Source: Bifidobacterium catenulatum DSM 16992 = JCM 1194 = LMG 11043
GTDB lineage: Bacteria > Actinomycetota > Actinomycetes > Actinomycetales > Bifidobacteriaceae
Assembly (NCBI RefSeq): GCF_001025195.1
Contig: NZ_AP012325.1
Span: 1,550,001-1,614,000 of the forward strand
Direction of reading: 5' to 3'
Length of the DNA stretch: 64,000 nucleotides
The position numbers and the translations under genes are program-made. Under the pieces are notes generated by a model, which saw only the letters and a list, made by a program, of their open reading frames with translations, did no database searches and was not told where the DNA came from. Each line of letters starts with the position of its first letter. Within the stretch, counting starts at the first letter, position 1. Shown here in pieces: positions 32,179 through 46,697 of the stretch.

Positions 32179-32527
32179 AGGTAATTCTCTTTCTTACCTG
32201 ACCATAACGGGCCTTTATGGCCCCGCCTAAGTCCACGGAATACGCCGCGACTACGTGACGTATGCAACAACAATCGCAATTCTACTGGCCAGGACACCCA
32301 ACTTATCTCGAATCACGGAGACAGCGGCAACGGCACGAATCGCAATCACGACCAAGAGCTCATAATAAGCGCGCAGAAGTGTTTCACAGAATGTTTCATG
32401 CATCGAAACTGGAACTTTCGGCACAAGCGCCATATCATGCTATAGGCTTGGGCGTCAGTAGCGAACCGATAAGACATATTCAACCAGCAACACCGCCTCA
32501 CCTAGATGCGCAATGGAAAGGCATGCA
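32179..32527. other. 349-bp divergent intergenic region
   Basis: Between the PH-domain gene (minus) and the gene at 32528 (plus). It holds short inverted repeats: AGGTAA/TTACCT around the PH-gene leader (about 32178-32198) and GGGCC-TTTAT-GGCCC near 32210. Short frames inside show no features. It should contain both promoters, which I cannot place with confidence. Confidence 0.35.
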
Positions 32528-33829
32528 ATGGATTCTGGACAGGGCAGCTTCAATCGCAGGCAGGATGCCGACGATCTCACCGATTACGTCAACAACGGAT
32601 GGCTCAGTTCCAACGAATTCGACGGACCGACCTTCCTGTGGAACCACATGATACGCGAAGCCAGTCGAGAAGGCTCTGACCAACGTAACGATGTGCCGGT
32701 CGCCAATCTTTCCGACGCGGACACGGTCATCAATATGCCTATGCAATGGTATTTCGACGCTCTCGCATCCATGGTGCCTACCGCGGAACGCACTGACACT
32801 GGCGTGGAAATCCCACGCATCGACATGCCGACGTTTTCACTGGATTCGCAGGCATTGTCCGGCGTGGACGCGGTGGTCGGCAATGCAGTGGCCAGCACAC
32901 GTTGGCTTGATGCGGTCGGCAACCTCGCCAAGGCCGTGGAAATGACGGCTCGCTTCGTTGGCAATGTGGCCGACCGCGACAACGAGGGTTTCGACTATCT
33001 GAAGGATCTGATTCAGACAGTGCGCGTATACATGGATGCCGTCGCCTGCAATGCCGATCCGATGACGGGCGAGCAGGCACTGCGCATGATCACACAGGTG
33101 GCTTGCAATGAGGATTTTCGACTCAACGCCATGCAAATGGTTGAACTGCTCTCGTGCGGATTGTCGTTCGCACAGTGGGACGATACGCGCATGTTCGCTT
33201 ACGATGCGTTGAATAAGGGCATTGCCACGATGAGTGATTTCGCCTCGTCTGCTTCGACGTTGTCAAACTCGGCAGATGATTCCAACAGCCGCGACATACA
33301 AACTGATTCGCAGCCTGTTGCGCAAGCGAAAACCGATTTGAGTTTGTTTGAAGACGATGATTCCTTATCCGCAGAAGATTTGAATAATCTCGCGATGCTT
33401 GATCCTGCTTTGCTTTCGGAAAAGGAGATTGCGCAGGCCGCGCAGAATCAATTCGATCATGCCGTGCAGTTTTTGCGGCATGACTTGCTGCGGATTAGCG
33501 GTGACATTGATGAGGCTGATCGTTTCCTACGTGACAATCATACTTCCGAACCGCTCGCCGATGCATATGCGGCGCGATTGATCGCTTCGGAACGGTGGCA
33601 GGATCTACTGAATTTCGTCGACTTGGTGGAACGTGACACGCCGAACCAAACCACGGTGATGTTCCCCGAAGAAGTGGTGCCCTACGAGTGGGAGACGATT
33701 CGAGAGGCCGCTTTGGAAGCACTAGGACGTCGCGACGAATTGATTGCGATGTATCAGGAACGTTTAGATGACACATATGACCCCAACACCGCACTCAATC
33801 ATCTGAAACTTCAGGCATGGCAAGACTAA
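32528..33829 (+). CDS. Unrecognised 433-residue acidic protein
   Basis: The ATG at 32528 has AAAGG 6 nt upstream; the frame is open from an ATG at 32513 that lacks a ribosome-binding site. The product has no signal peptide or membrane segment. It is acidic and mostly helical, with a low-complexity linker at about residues 245-290 (ASSASTLSNSADDSNS). The C-terminal part (ADAYAARLIASERWQDLLNF, IREAALEALGRRDELIAMYQ) has the spacing of tetratricopeptide-like helical pairs. No catalytic motif is visible. I cannot assign a function. It is divergent from the PH-domain gene. Confidence 0.72.
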   Translation: MDSGQGSFNRRQDADDLTDYVNNGWLSSNEFDGPTFLWNHMIREASREGSDQRNDVPVANLSDADTVINMPMQWYFDALASMVPTAERTDTGVEIPRIDMPTFSLDSQALSGVDAVVGNAVASTRWLDAVGNLAKAVEMTARFVGNVADRDNEGFDYLKDLIQTVRVYMDAVACNADPMTGEQALRMITQVACNEDFRLNAMQMVELLSCGLSFAQWDDTRMFAYDALNKGIATMSDFASSASTLSNSADDSNSRDIQTDSQPVAQAKTDLSLFEDDDSLSAEDLNNLAMLDPALLSEKEIAQAAQNQFDHAVQFLRHDLLRISGDIDEADRFLRDNHTSEPLADAYAARLIASERWQDLLNFVDLVERDTPNQTTVMFPEEVVPYEWETIREAALEALGRRDELIAMYQERLDDTYDPNTALNHLKLQAWQD

Positions 33830-33846
33830 GAGCTAAGAGCCAACAA

Positions 33847-33888
33847 GGCTGAGGGGCAAGGCAAAGAAACTCACCTCAGTCCTCAGCC
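33847..33888. terminator. Hairpin between convergent genes
   Basis: GGCTGAGG (33847-33854) pairs exactly with CCTCAGCC (33881-33888), with a 26-nt loop. Likely shared terminator of the 433-residue protein gene and the aldo/keto reductase gene. Confidence 0.5.
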
Positions 33889-33903
33889 ATACGCATCCTA
33901 CGT

Positions 33904-34878
33904 TCAGCCGATATGCCGTTCAAACCGGCGGAATCCCAGAATTCCGTCAATCTGCTGCAATACATCGTCAGGCAATTCCACTCCAGACGCGGCAAGACTG
34001 GCGTCCAGCTGCGAAGGCTTGGACGCACCGACGATCACCGAACTGACAGTAGGCAAACGAAGAATCCAAGACAAGGACAGCGTAGCCATTTTCATACCCA
34101 AACCATCGGCGAGCCCTCTCAGAGCCTCAACCTTGTCCAGGTTCTCATCAGTAAGCAGATCATTGATCTGATGATCGGACTGCCATGTAGCGCGTGATCC
34201 AGCCGGTAGCGGCTGCCCCTTTCGATACTTGCCAGTGAGCAAGCCCTGCGCAAGCGGGGAAAATGGCGTAATGCCAATGTTATAGTAGTCGCACACATCC
34301 ACAATCTCATGCTCGATATACCGGTCCATCATGTTGTATTCCGGCTGGACAACGGTCAACGGATGCAATCCCCGTTCGGAAATGATACGCTGAGCGCGTT
34401 CCAAACGTGCCGCGCTCCATTCCTCGCTCACACCGTAATAAAGAATCTTGCCTTGATCCACAAGGTCACTTAGCGTCTGCAGAGTCTCCTCCATCGGCGT
34501 ATCCGGATCAAAGCGATGGCAATAGTATAAATCAATGTAATCAGTGCCAAGATTCTTCAGGCTTCGATCACAATTATTGAGAATATGTTTGCGACTCAGA
34601 CCACCGCCATTGACCGAATTGCCGGTTTTGAAAAACACCTTCGATGAAATCACCACGTCTTCGCGAGGCAGATCTTTGATGAACCTGCCAAGGAACACTT
34701 CCGCATCGCCTCCGGAATAAGCGTCGGCGCAGTCAAAGAAATTCACTCCGGCATCAAACGCCTTATGCGCGATATCCATGGCAATGTCCACTGCCGCGGC
34801 GTCCTCGAGTCGAGTCATCCAGCTGCCTAGCGCGATCTCAGAAACCTTGAGTCCCGACCCGCCCACATTGCGATATTG
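33904..34878 (-). CDS. Aldo/keto reductase
   Basis: 324 residues from the ATG at 34878, which follows AAAAGGAGTAATTAC; the longer frame to 34998 overlaps a GH43 remnant and is not real. TIM-barrel AKR with the catalytic tetrad visible: DCADAY (Asp/Tyr), ISSKVF (Lys), YYCHRFDPDTP (His). The C-terminal NADPH site is SSVIVGASKPSQL. It resembles the voltage-gated K-channel beta-subunit/YajO-type AKRs. It reduces aldehydes or sugars; the substrate is unknown. Confidence 0.9.
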   Translation of the reverse strand, partial: QYRNVGGSGLKVSEIALGSWMTRLEDAAAVDIAMDIAHKAFDAGVNFFDCADAYSGGDAEVFLGRFIKDLPREDVVISSKVFFKTGNSVNGGGLSRKHILNNCDRSLKNLGTDYIDLYYCHRFDPDTPMEETLQTLSDLVDQGKILYYGVSEEWSAARLERAQRIISERGLHPLTVVQPEYNMMDRYIEHEIVDVCDYYNIGITPFSPLAQGLLTGKYRKGQPLPAGSRATWQSDHQINDLLTDENLDKVEALRGLADGLGMKMATLSLSWILRLPTVSSVIVGASKPSQLDASLAASGVELPDDVLQQIDGILGFRRFERHIG

Positions 34879-34911
34879 CATGTAATTACTCCTTTTGTAA
34901 TGGTCATGGAT

Positions 34912-35110
34912 GATCAGAAAGGTTATATCAATTATGTCAAATATGCCATGGCCAAATCCATCGACGAACCATGGGTCACCCCCGATTCCACTGGTCACGC
35001 CTGCTCCCGAACGAGGCCTTTACGCCACCGGACACCACAATATCGTAAACATTCCGGGAACCGATGAATGGATCATTGCGTATCATCGCTTCGCATTCGA
35101 TGCCTCAGAA
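34912..35110 (+). pseudogene. Frameshifted remnant of a GH43 glycosidase C-terminal part
   Basis: Frame 1 from 34912 reads GYINYVKYAMAKSIDEPW; then, after a shift near 34978-34990, frame 2 reads PERGLYATGHHNIVNIPGTD and EWIIAYHRFAFD. These are the conserved neighbouring blocks of the five-bladed GH43 propeller (YAMAKS...GPW and TGHH...PGTDEW...YHR). No start, no upstream catalytic region and a frameshift: this is a decayed piece left between the AKR gene and the GH38 gene. Confidence 0.65.
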
Positions 35111-35128
35111 TCGAGTCAAACACCGGAG

Positions 35129-38100
35129 TCAGTAGTGCGAGATACGCAGCGTGGCCAACTGGAACGGGGCGAGATGGATATGGGCGCCTTGGGCAGGCAC
35201 CGGTTCGCGGGATTCGAGACAAATCGGCAAATCCTCGGGCAATCCGTCGCCTTCCATAACATCGGTTTCTCTTATCAGGCCGCCACCAATCGCTTCTGTC
35301 AGATGCAGCATGGCTTCGGCATGGCCTCCCGCGGCCTCATACAGTCGTATTACAAGATCTCCCGAACCATCATCAGCCAATTTCACCCAATCGATGATTG
35401 GCATGCCAGACACGGTTTCCAAAGATACTAAAGGATCGAATACAGGAACATTGCCAATTATCGGCGCATTAAGCTCCGCTGCTGCGTGAAGAGTACGGGC
35501 CAGACTCGCGTCAAGTATGACGGACCATTGAAAATCATGCGGTCCGATATCCTCTTTTGGATCCGGAAACACCGGTGAGGATAGTAACGACAGTCGGAAC
35601 ATCGTACCGTTCACACGACCGGTAGATCCATTTGTGGCGATGGACGTCACATCGGAACCATATATGGAACCGTTGGCAATCGCTACGGAATAGCCCGGCT
35701 CGTTGAAACGTACAAAACGACGCGTGCAGCTTTCGTATTTCGCTTCGTCGGAAGGAGTGTTGCGATGTATCGGCCGCTCAATCAGACCATATTGGCAATC
35801 GTACTGCGCGATGGACGCAACAACAGACAACGGAAAACCGACTTTGAGGAAACGCTCCCGCTCGTGCCAGTCGACGTGAGCGGCAAAATCAAGCTGTTTG
35901 GCTTCACTACGCAACGTTATCGTAGTGTCGATACGGCTCTGACCAAATTTGGTGCGCACAACCACATAGGCCTCGTCATCCCCTGTTTCCGTGGAAATGA
36001 TGCAGCCACTCGCCAAGGTTTCATAACGAAGAAACGCATCGCGCTCAATCTCCCAAGCATCCCAAACGGACGGCTCGTCTTTCAGCAATTCGTAAGAGCC
36101 AAGCCTCATGCCATCGGGGACGAGCTCACGGCCAGCCTGAACATCCTTCAAAGATGAAACGGTGCCGTCAGGCTCGATGACGGTCTCGACAAGACCATTG
36201 GACAGGATGACACCTCCTGTAGCGGTATGGGTCAACGAAACTTGCGTACCAGCCACAGGTTCGGCGGGAACCGCCCTCCATGCGTTGCCATCGACCCGAT
36301 ATTCTGCGATTCGCGCACGTTCCAGCACAGGAGCGTCCGGTCTGGCGCAACGCAGTACCGCACATGCCGAATCAGCAATCATTTCAAGTCGTTTGATATC
36401 ACGCGCATAATCCGCACGGGCTTCACGATGCACCCATGCGATTGCGGAGCCGGGAAGGATGTCATGGAACTGGTTGAGCAGCAGCGTTTTCCAAATATCG
36501 TCAAGTTCGTCGGTTGGATACGTGTAGGATGAGTCGGCAATGGCCGCGGCGGCGCACAAATACTCCACCGCCCGTAGCCACGTTTCCTCGTTACGACATC
36601 CGCGCTTCATCTCTTGCTGGGAGGTAAGCGTGCCTCGATGCAGCTCCAGATAAAGCTCACCATGCCATATTGGACTTTCTTCACCTGCCTCGTCTACAAT
36701 CTGCTTGCGTATCATATCGAAAAGTTCGTCAGGCCCACTGGTTTCGACTTTAGGTAAACCCTCAAGATCATGAAAGCGTTTCAGACGGCCCAGCATCTCA
36801 CGCGTGGGACCGCCGCCGCCATCACCATAACCGAACAACATAAGGGCGCAATCGGAAAGATCCTTATCACGGAAATTGTGTTCCGTATACATAAGTTCTT
36901 CCGCAGTTACACAAGCCGAATAAGTATCAGAAGGCGGGAAATGCGTAAGGATACGCGTACCGTCGATGCCCTCCCATTGGAAGGAATGGTGTGGAAACTC
37001 AGTAGTATCGTTCCATGAAATTTTCTGCGTAAGAAACCAGTCGTATCCGGCCCTTCGCGCGATCTGAGGCCATGCACCCGTATAACCGAAACTATCTGGC
37101 AACCAGATGCCATGTGGTTCAACTCCCAGATGTTCACGGAAATACCGTTTGCCATAGGCAATCTGGCGAATCAATGATTCTCCGGCTGGGAGATTGCCAT
37201 CAGACTCAACCCACATGCCGCCCACGGGAATGAACCGTCCCTGTTTAATACGTTGCAGCATGCGGACGAATAGGTCCGGATGGTCCTGTTCAAGCCAGGC
37301 GTACTGTTGCGCCGAACTCATCGCGTATGTGAAATCAGGATACTTATCCATCAATGCGAGCACATTCGATACGGTGCGTGCCACTTTGCGGCGGGTCTCA
37401 CGCACCGGCCACAACCATGCGGAATCGATATGAGCATGTCCTACCGCACTGACGTGCAAAGCGGAAGCGTTAGCCGGCTTAGACAGCACTTCAGACAACG
37501 CTTCACGTGCTTCGACAACGGTATCCGGATGCTGTTCATCAAAGATGTTCAAAGAACGTTGCAAAGCCTTGGCTAGCTGGTAATAGCGTGTGGATTCCTT
37601 ATCCGGCAAAGTTTTCATCAATCCTTGGATAGCATCTAAATCCAAGTGGTATTCTTCGAAGCGTTCATCGTATTCAGTAAGTTCAGCGGCTCGGAATACA
37701 TATTGCGTCTCAGGTTTTCCAGTGGCATGATTCCCCAGCCCGGTTTCATCGAAAGTGGTGACACCAAGTATCAGCGGATTGCAGGCCGCTTCAACATACA
37801 CGGTGAACATGCCATCGTTCCCGATTGCCATATGACACGTTCCATCGGCATCAATGAACGGCACCCAACGATTGCGCGGATGCAATGCTTTGAGAACCGT
37901 GCCATCTGACCGATAGACCATGCCTTCAACATGTCCACCTACCGAATGATCAAGCCAACCTAAATCAATAGACAGTTCCAAGGGCTTGCTTTTCGGATAT
38001 CCCATTGGCAGTTTTCCTCTCAGCCGAAACCAAGTGGTACCCCAAGTGGTTCCCCATACGGAACCTACAGCGAACGGTCGGAATGGCACATCGCCTTTGG

Positions 38101-38257
38101 ATTCATGTACGAAAAAATCTGTCGCAGGCATAGGCTCTCCGGGAATGTCAAAGGCTTCAATGGAGAGAGGCTCTATGGTGCGATGAATATGTGGGCGGAC
38201 ACGTTGCCGAATAACTCGTTCACATCGTGCAAGCTGCTGATCGATGTTCAGGAACAT
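35129..38257 (-). CDS. GH38 alpha-mannosidase
   Basis: 1042 residues from the ATG at 38257, which follows AAGGATGG; an ATG 9 nt upstream is possible. After an N-terminal beta domain, the catalytic domain shows VGHAHIDSAWLWP (zinc His/Asp), ESDGNLPAGESLIRQ, the nucleophile Asp in WLPDSFGYTG, LFGYGDGGGGPT and LLLNQFHDILPGSAI. The rest is the large C-terminal beta domain. It resembles the class II enzymes that trim alpha-mannosyl residues from N-glycans or mannans. No signal peptide, so it acts on imported glycans. Only the AKR gene and the GH43 remnant lie downstream; no transporter is adjacent. Confidence 0.92.
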   Translation of the reverse strand: MFLNIDQQLARCERVIRQRVRPHIHRTIEPLSIEAFDIPGEPMPATDFFVHESKGDVPFRPFAVGSVWGTTWGTTWFRLRGKLPMGYPKSKPLELSIDLGWLDHSVGGHVEGMVYRSDGTVLKALHPRNRWVPFIDADGTCHMAIGNDGMFTVYVEAACNPLILGVTTFDETGLGNHATGKPETQYVFRAAELTEYDERFEEYHLDLDAIQGLMKTLPDKESTRYYQLAKALQRSLNIFDEQHPDTVVEAREALSEVLSKPANASALHVSAVGHAHIDSAWLWPVRETRRKVARTVSNVLALMDKYPDFTYAMSSAQQYAWLEQDHPDLFVRMLQRIKQGRFIPVGGMWVESDGNLPAGESLIRQIAYGKRYFREHLGVEPHGIWLPDSFGYTGAWPQIARRAGYDWFLTQKISWNDTTEFPHHSFQWEGIDGTRILTHFPPSDTYSACVTAEELMYTEHNFRDKDLSDCALMLFGYGDGGGGPTREMLGRLKRFHDLEGLPKVETSGPDELFDMIRKQIVDEAGEESPIWHGELYLELHRGTLTSQQEMKRGCRNEETWLRAVEYLCAAAAIADSSYTYPTDELDDIWKTLLLNQFHDILPGSAIAWVHREARADYARDIKRLEMIADSACAVLRCARPDAPVLERARIAEYRVDGNAWRAVPAEPVAGTQVSLTHTATGGVILSNGLVETVIEPDGTVSSLKDVQAGRELVPDGMRLGSYELLKDEPSVWDAWEIERDAFLRYETLASGCIISTETGDDEAYVVVRTKFGQSRIDTTITLRSEAKQLDFAAHVDWHERERFLKVGFPLSVVASIAQYDCQYGLIERPIHRNTPSDEAKYESCTRRFVRFNEPGYSVAIANGSIYGSDVTSIATNGSTGRVNGTMFRLSLLSSPVFPDPKEDIGPHDFQWSVILDASLARTLHAAAELNAPIIGNVPVFDPLVSLETVSGMPIIDWVKLADDGSGDLVIRLYEAAGGHAEAMLHLTEAIGGGLIRETDVMEGDGLPEDLPICLESREPVPAQGAHIHLAPFQLATLRISHY

Positions 38258-38482
38258 CGTTACCATCCTTACCGATTCCGTTCCACAAACCGTATTCAGA
38301 AAACCGTATCATATACCGTGTCAAAAGCACGTTCCGAAAAAATATCTGTTCACCAGAAGTCTTTGTGGAATAACAAAAATTCCCTTTGGAAGCCCGAAAC
38401 AGACCGAGCCGACCGGGAACGGGAAAGGCCCGACGGGAACCCCCGGGCAACGTGCTTCGGCCGGCGGGCCGGCACAACAAAC
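38258..38482. other. Gap between GH38 start and rrn terminator
   Basis: No gene is seen. The part near 38270-38360 contains repeated ACCGTAT motifs (CCGTATTC, CCGTATCA, ACCGTGTC) that could belong to the GH38 promoter or an operator. The part near 38400-38470 is GC-rich with GGGAACG/CCCGACGGGAA repeats resembling the rrn terminator stem. Confidence 0.35.
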
Positions 38483-38526
38483 AAAAAAAGGGGGTTCCCG
38501 GAGCGTTACGCTCGACGGGAACCCCC
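38483..38526 (-). terminator. Terminator of the rrn operon
   Basis: Outer stem GGGGGTTCCCG (38490-38500) / CGGGAACCCCC (38516-38526) and inner stem GAGCG/CGCTC, followed on the minus strand by seven T (38483-38489). Strong intrinsic terminator after 5S. Confidence 0.9.
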
Positions 38527-38536
38527 AACATGTGAA

Positions 38537-38653
38537 TGCGGCGGCGCGCTACTCTCCCACACCCTCTCGAGTGCAGTACCATCGCCGTGCCAGGCCTTAG
38601 CTTCCGGGTTCGGAAAGGGACCGGGCGTCTCACCTGGGCCATGACCACCGCAA
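38537..38653 (-). rRNA. rrf: 5S rRNA of the rrn operon
   Basis: About 117 nt, last gene of the operon. Nearly identical to the stand-alone 5S at 21136-21253. Ends estimated by that comparison and by the terminal helix GCGG(T)GG / CCGCCGC. Confidence 0.93.
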
Positions 38654-38871
38654 AACCACTCTAAACGGCCAACCCCCAACCGGGATCGGCCGGCAACGGA
38701 ACCAGCCACACGACCGATTCCGGTCGTGGCGGTCCGGGAACCGGACAACGGACGCAAGCAAATCAAACGCCTTACCAGTATCGTCGTCGTGACCACAAGA
38801 AACAGCGTTCCTTGCCATCCAACGAGAAAACCACCACAGGACGAGACCCAATCCCCAACCAGGGGATCGGA

Positions 38872-43932
<5,061 letters not shown>

Positions 43933-44558
43933 ATTTCATGAAGAGAACCAACATGTGACTCTCAAAAAATAAGAAAATTGACGATCGCCTTATAAGGAAA
44001 GGCGCATCGCACGAAAACCCCACCGTCCTTCAAAGGCCTCCCGGCCACTCCCCCACACGGGAGAAGCGGACGATGGACTGGCAATCATTGACTATAAAGA
44101 AGTAGTACAAATACGCTCTTGAGTTCTCAAACCACCACCACTCACCCACCTTACGGAACCCCGACCGGGGAACCACTCGCTGAGCGGCAGCGAAGAGTTA
44201 ATTTACACGAACCCCGGCAATCACGCAACCCGGCCCCTCACGGACACCCCGCGAACCCTTGGAAGACAACGCATCCACCGGCGTGTCGAAAACACGGGAA
44301 AACGGGCGGCGAACGCCACCGCACGGCACAAGACCGCCGGAAAAACCCCACCACAAACCAACACCCGGGCGTGTCGTAACCACGGTGAGTGAATGCGCGC
44401 GGCTAAAGAACAAATACAAGACGGCCAGCAGTCAAAACATCCAGAGGGAAAACAACACGACTACGCTTGGCACACATTCAGCAGCGTCAATTCACCCATC
44501 CAGCTTGCGTTATGCCATCCAGCTTGCGTCTTGCCTCACCATTTGCGAGACACTCCGC
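43933..44558 (-). promoter_or_regulatory. rrn leader and promoter region
   Basis: 626 bp between the exonuclease gene and 16S, with no gene. A boxA-like GTGGTTTGAGAACTCAAGAG occurs on the minus strand (44117-44136). Two -35-like hexamers, TTGACT (44430-44435) and TTGACG (44485-44490), 55 bp apart, suggest tandem promoters, but I cannot find matching -10 boxes with confidence. A short stem with TATAAGGCG/CGCC-type pairing before 16S is probably part of the processing stalk. Confidence 0.55.
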
Positions 44559-46127
44559 CTACGCCCACCAACGCTTGCCGCACCGTTTACCGCCATTGCC
44601 TGGTCTTCCGGCTGCGCTCCAAGGCCCGCGACCCTCGGCATGCAGCACACCAAGATGATGTTTCATAGCGACCAGCATGATATGCGTATCTTCCAAGCCA
44701 AGATGCCGTTCATTTTGGGAAGCGTCCAACGCGCCCTGACGTTTGGCATACGCATCCAACGTGTTATTGCCATACGGATGCTCATCATCGGGAATCGACC
44801 CCTCATCCCAACGACGGCTCATCGGCAACGTGTCGATGATCGTAATATTGCCAGCACGATAGCTTTCCGCATATCCGGCAACGTTCAACATGAAAAAGCT
44901 GTGCTCGAACCGGGCGTTGTGTGCAACGTACGGCTGCTGTTCAAGCCGTTGCAGCAATCCGACCTGTGCTTCGGGCCATTCGTCAAACAAACGAAAGTCC
45001 ATGCCGGCACGATCGCGCACGTCAATACCGGTAAGGTCGAGAATCAGAGGATTGCCGAGCAGTGCGTTCTGTGCAGGAACTCCGAAGGAAAGACGCGCCT
45101 GGCCGTACGCGTCGCCAGCCTCGTAATAGCCCTGTTCGTAGCAGTAGCCCGAGGGCTCGCCGGCCGGACGTGGCGAGATCATATTCATGAATTCGAACCC
45201 GGCGTCGATGATGTACACACGGGCCGGATCCGTGCCTGTGGTTTCAATATCAATGCCCATCACCGTGTCGAGGTCACGTCCAGGGAGGTAGGCGTCACGC
45301 CAATCCGACTTTTTGTAATCCGCCAAACGTCGAGCCTGCGCGTCCTCCGCCGAGTCAGCGGAACTTCCAAAAGAGCCAAAAGAACCGCTTGAACCCTTGC
45401 CAGTAGAGTCAAGGGCCCCATAATCGAACACGCGCGAACTTCCCGGACTCGTCACCCCGCTCAAGTTCGCGCGCGACATGGCGTAATCGCTGGCACGCTT
45501 CTGTTCACGTTCTGCGGCACGACGTTCGGCACGGCCATTGACGATCTGTGCGGTGCGATCCTGAATATTGTCGAGGTTCACACGGTTGTCCGCTCCAGCA
45601 ACAGGCTGCAGCACGGGAACCGTCACCCGTCCCCGGCGTTCTTCGGCAATGGTCCACAAGCCCATCGCAACGCCAATTCGACGCAACATGGCGATTTCGT
45701 CGCACAACCGACGGTTCGCATATGCGAGCGCACGAGGCAAACGGTAAGAAGCGATCAAACGGTCGAAATCCGTCATGAAAGCGGTGTTACATTGCGCGAT
45801 GATGGATTCGAGACGGTCGCGTACCGCCAGATCCTTTTTCAGCAGATTATGCAGCTGCTGGACGGATAATACCGAATCCTGCATGGAATCCGTTGTCTCC
45901 GGAGTCGGCAAAAGCGCGGTATCGGCGGCGTTCAATACGGCAATCAGGTCAATGTTTTGGCTTTGCGCGGCTCCAATGCCGTGTTCCAAGTCGAGGGATG
46001 CGACCCACTGCCAGTCGATAAGCTGGTTGTCGGCGTTTTTCGGCATCGATGCCAACCATTGGTTGATGTCTTGCTTGGCTTCAGTAAGCCAGGAACGGCC
46101 CGTCTTTGCTTCGTTCATACTTTGCAT
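44559..46127 (-). CDS. DEDDh-type 3'-5' exonuclease domain protein
   Basis: 522 residues. The N-terminal 215 residues are helical and unrecognised; then a Ser/Gly-rich linker (GKGSSGSFGSFGSSADSAED, about residues 243-262) leads to a DnaQ-fold exonuclease: ExoI GIDIETTGTDP, ExoII YVAHNARFEHSFF, ExoIII HLGLEDTHIML (His and Asp). It is predicted to degrade DNA or RNA 3'-5'. The extended N terminus is unusual for polymerase III epsilon and suggests a dedicated repair or RNA-processing role. It lies upstream of the rrn operon on the same strand. The C-terminal tail is Gly/Arg/Trp-rich (GNGGKRCGKRWWA). Confidence 0.8.
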   Translation of the reverse strand: MQSMNEAKTGRSWLTEAKQDINQWLASMPKNADNQLIDWQWVASLDLEHGIGAAQSQNIDLIAVLNAADTALLPTPETTDSMQDSVLSVQQLHNLLKKDLAVRDRLESIIAQCNTAFMTDFDRLIASYRLPRALAYANRRLCDEIAMLRRIGVAMGLWTIAEERRGRVTVPVLQPVAGADNRVNLDNIQDRTAQIVNGRAERRAAEREQKRASDYAMSRANLSGVTSPGSSRVFDYGALDSTGKGSSGSFGSFGSSADSAEDAQARRLADYKKSDWRDAYLPGRDLDTVMGIDIETTGTDPARVYIIDAGFEFMNMISPRPAGEPSGYCYEQGYYEAGDAYGQARLSFGVPAQNALLGNPLILDLTGIDVRDRAGMDFRLFDEWPEAQVGLLQRLEQQPYVAHNARFEHSFFMLNVAGYAESYRAGNITIIDTLPMSRRWDEGSIPDDEHPYGNNTLDAYAKRQGALDASQNERHLGLEDTHIMLVAMKHHLGVLHAEGRGPWSAAGRPGNGGKRCGKRWWA

Positions 46128-46544
46128 GGTAGCCGAGAGGGGGCGCAGTACACGTCGACGCCCATGAAAAACATACTGCTTCTCGGATAGCGCAATCTCC
46201 TTTTTTCAAGATTCGAAAGCGTATCTTTAATTCGTTTATTCCGCTAAATTCAATACAGAAAAGAAATTAATGTTGCAAAAAACGATTATGTTCACAAAAA
46301 ATACCATGCTTGACTGTGTCCATGCACGTTGCGCACGTAGTACGACGTCACGTACGAAATCGTTTCGCCATGATGATGACGCAGATGGTGCTGAAAATAT
46401 CACGCGATATAACGCTGTGAAAAATAATCTTGCGAAATGCAAACATGGTTACCTACATACGTGCGTGTGCCGTGGGGAATGCGATACGTGCGCACATCGC
46501 ACGGGATATACGAACGATGGCATGACGAAAGAATGATGGTATGA
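46128..46544. other. Gap upstream of the exonuclease gene
   Basis: 417 bp with AT-rich DNA (about 46195-46300) followed by DNA rich in CGTGCG/ACGTACG steps. A short plus-strand frame (46270-46536, 88 codons, Cys/His-rich) has no convincing ribosome-binding site and no recognisable family; I do not call it a gene. The promoter of the exonuclease gene is expected near 46140-46260. Confidence 0.35.
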
Positions 46545-46545
46545 C

Positions 46546-46575
46546 AAAAAAGGGAGAGGCTCGTAGGCCTCTCCC
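46546..46575 (-). terminator. Terminator downstream of the deformylase gene
   Basis: GGGAGAGGC (46552-46560) / GCCTCTCCC (46567-46575), 6-nt loop, followed on the minus strand by TTTTTT (46546-46551). Classical intrinsic terminator. Confidence 0.88.
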
Positions 46576-46697
46576 CCTGCTGGGTATTCACGGATTTCCG
46601 CAACGATCGGATTCGTAACAACCGGATCCCGTGTTGATTGGATTCCACAACGCCTTTGCCGCACATTATGCGCTTACAGCGGCGCTTACCCCCTGGT

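Noticed and set aside
34879..34998. N-terminal extension of the aldo/keto reductase
   Set aside because: The ATG at 34878 has a strong ribosome-binding site and matches the family start; the extension is antisense to the GH43 remnant.
46270..46536. 88-codon Cys/His-containing frame
   Set aside because: No ribosome-binding site, no family, unusual composition; more likely non-coding upstream DNA.
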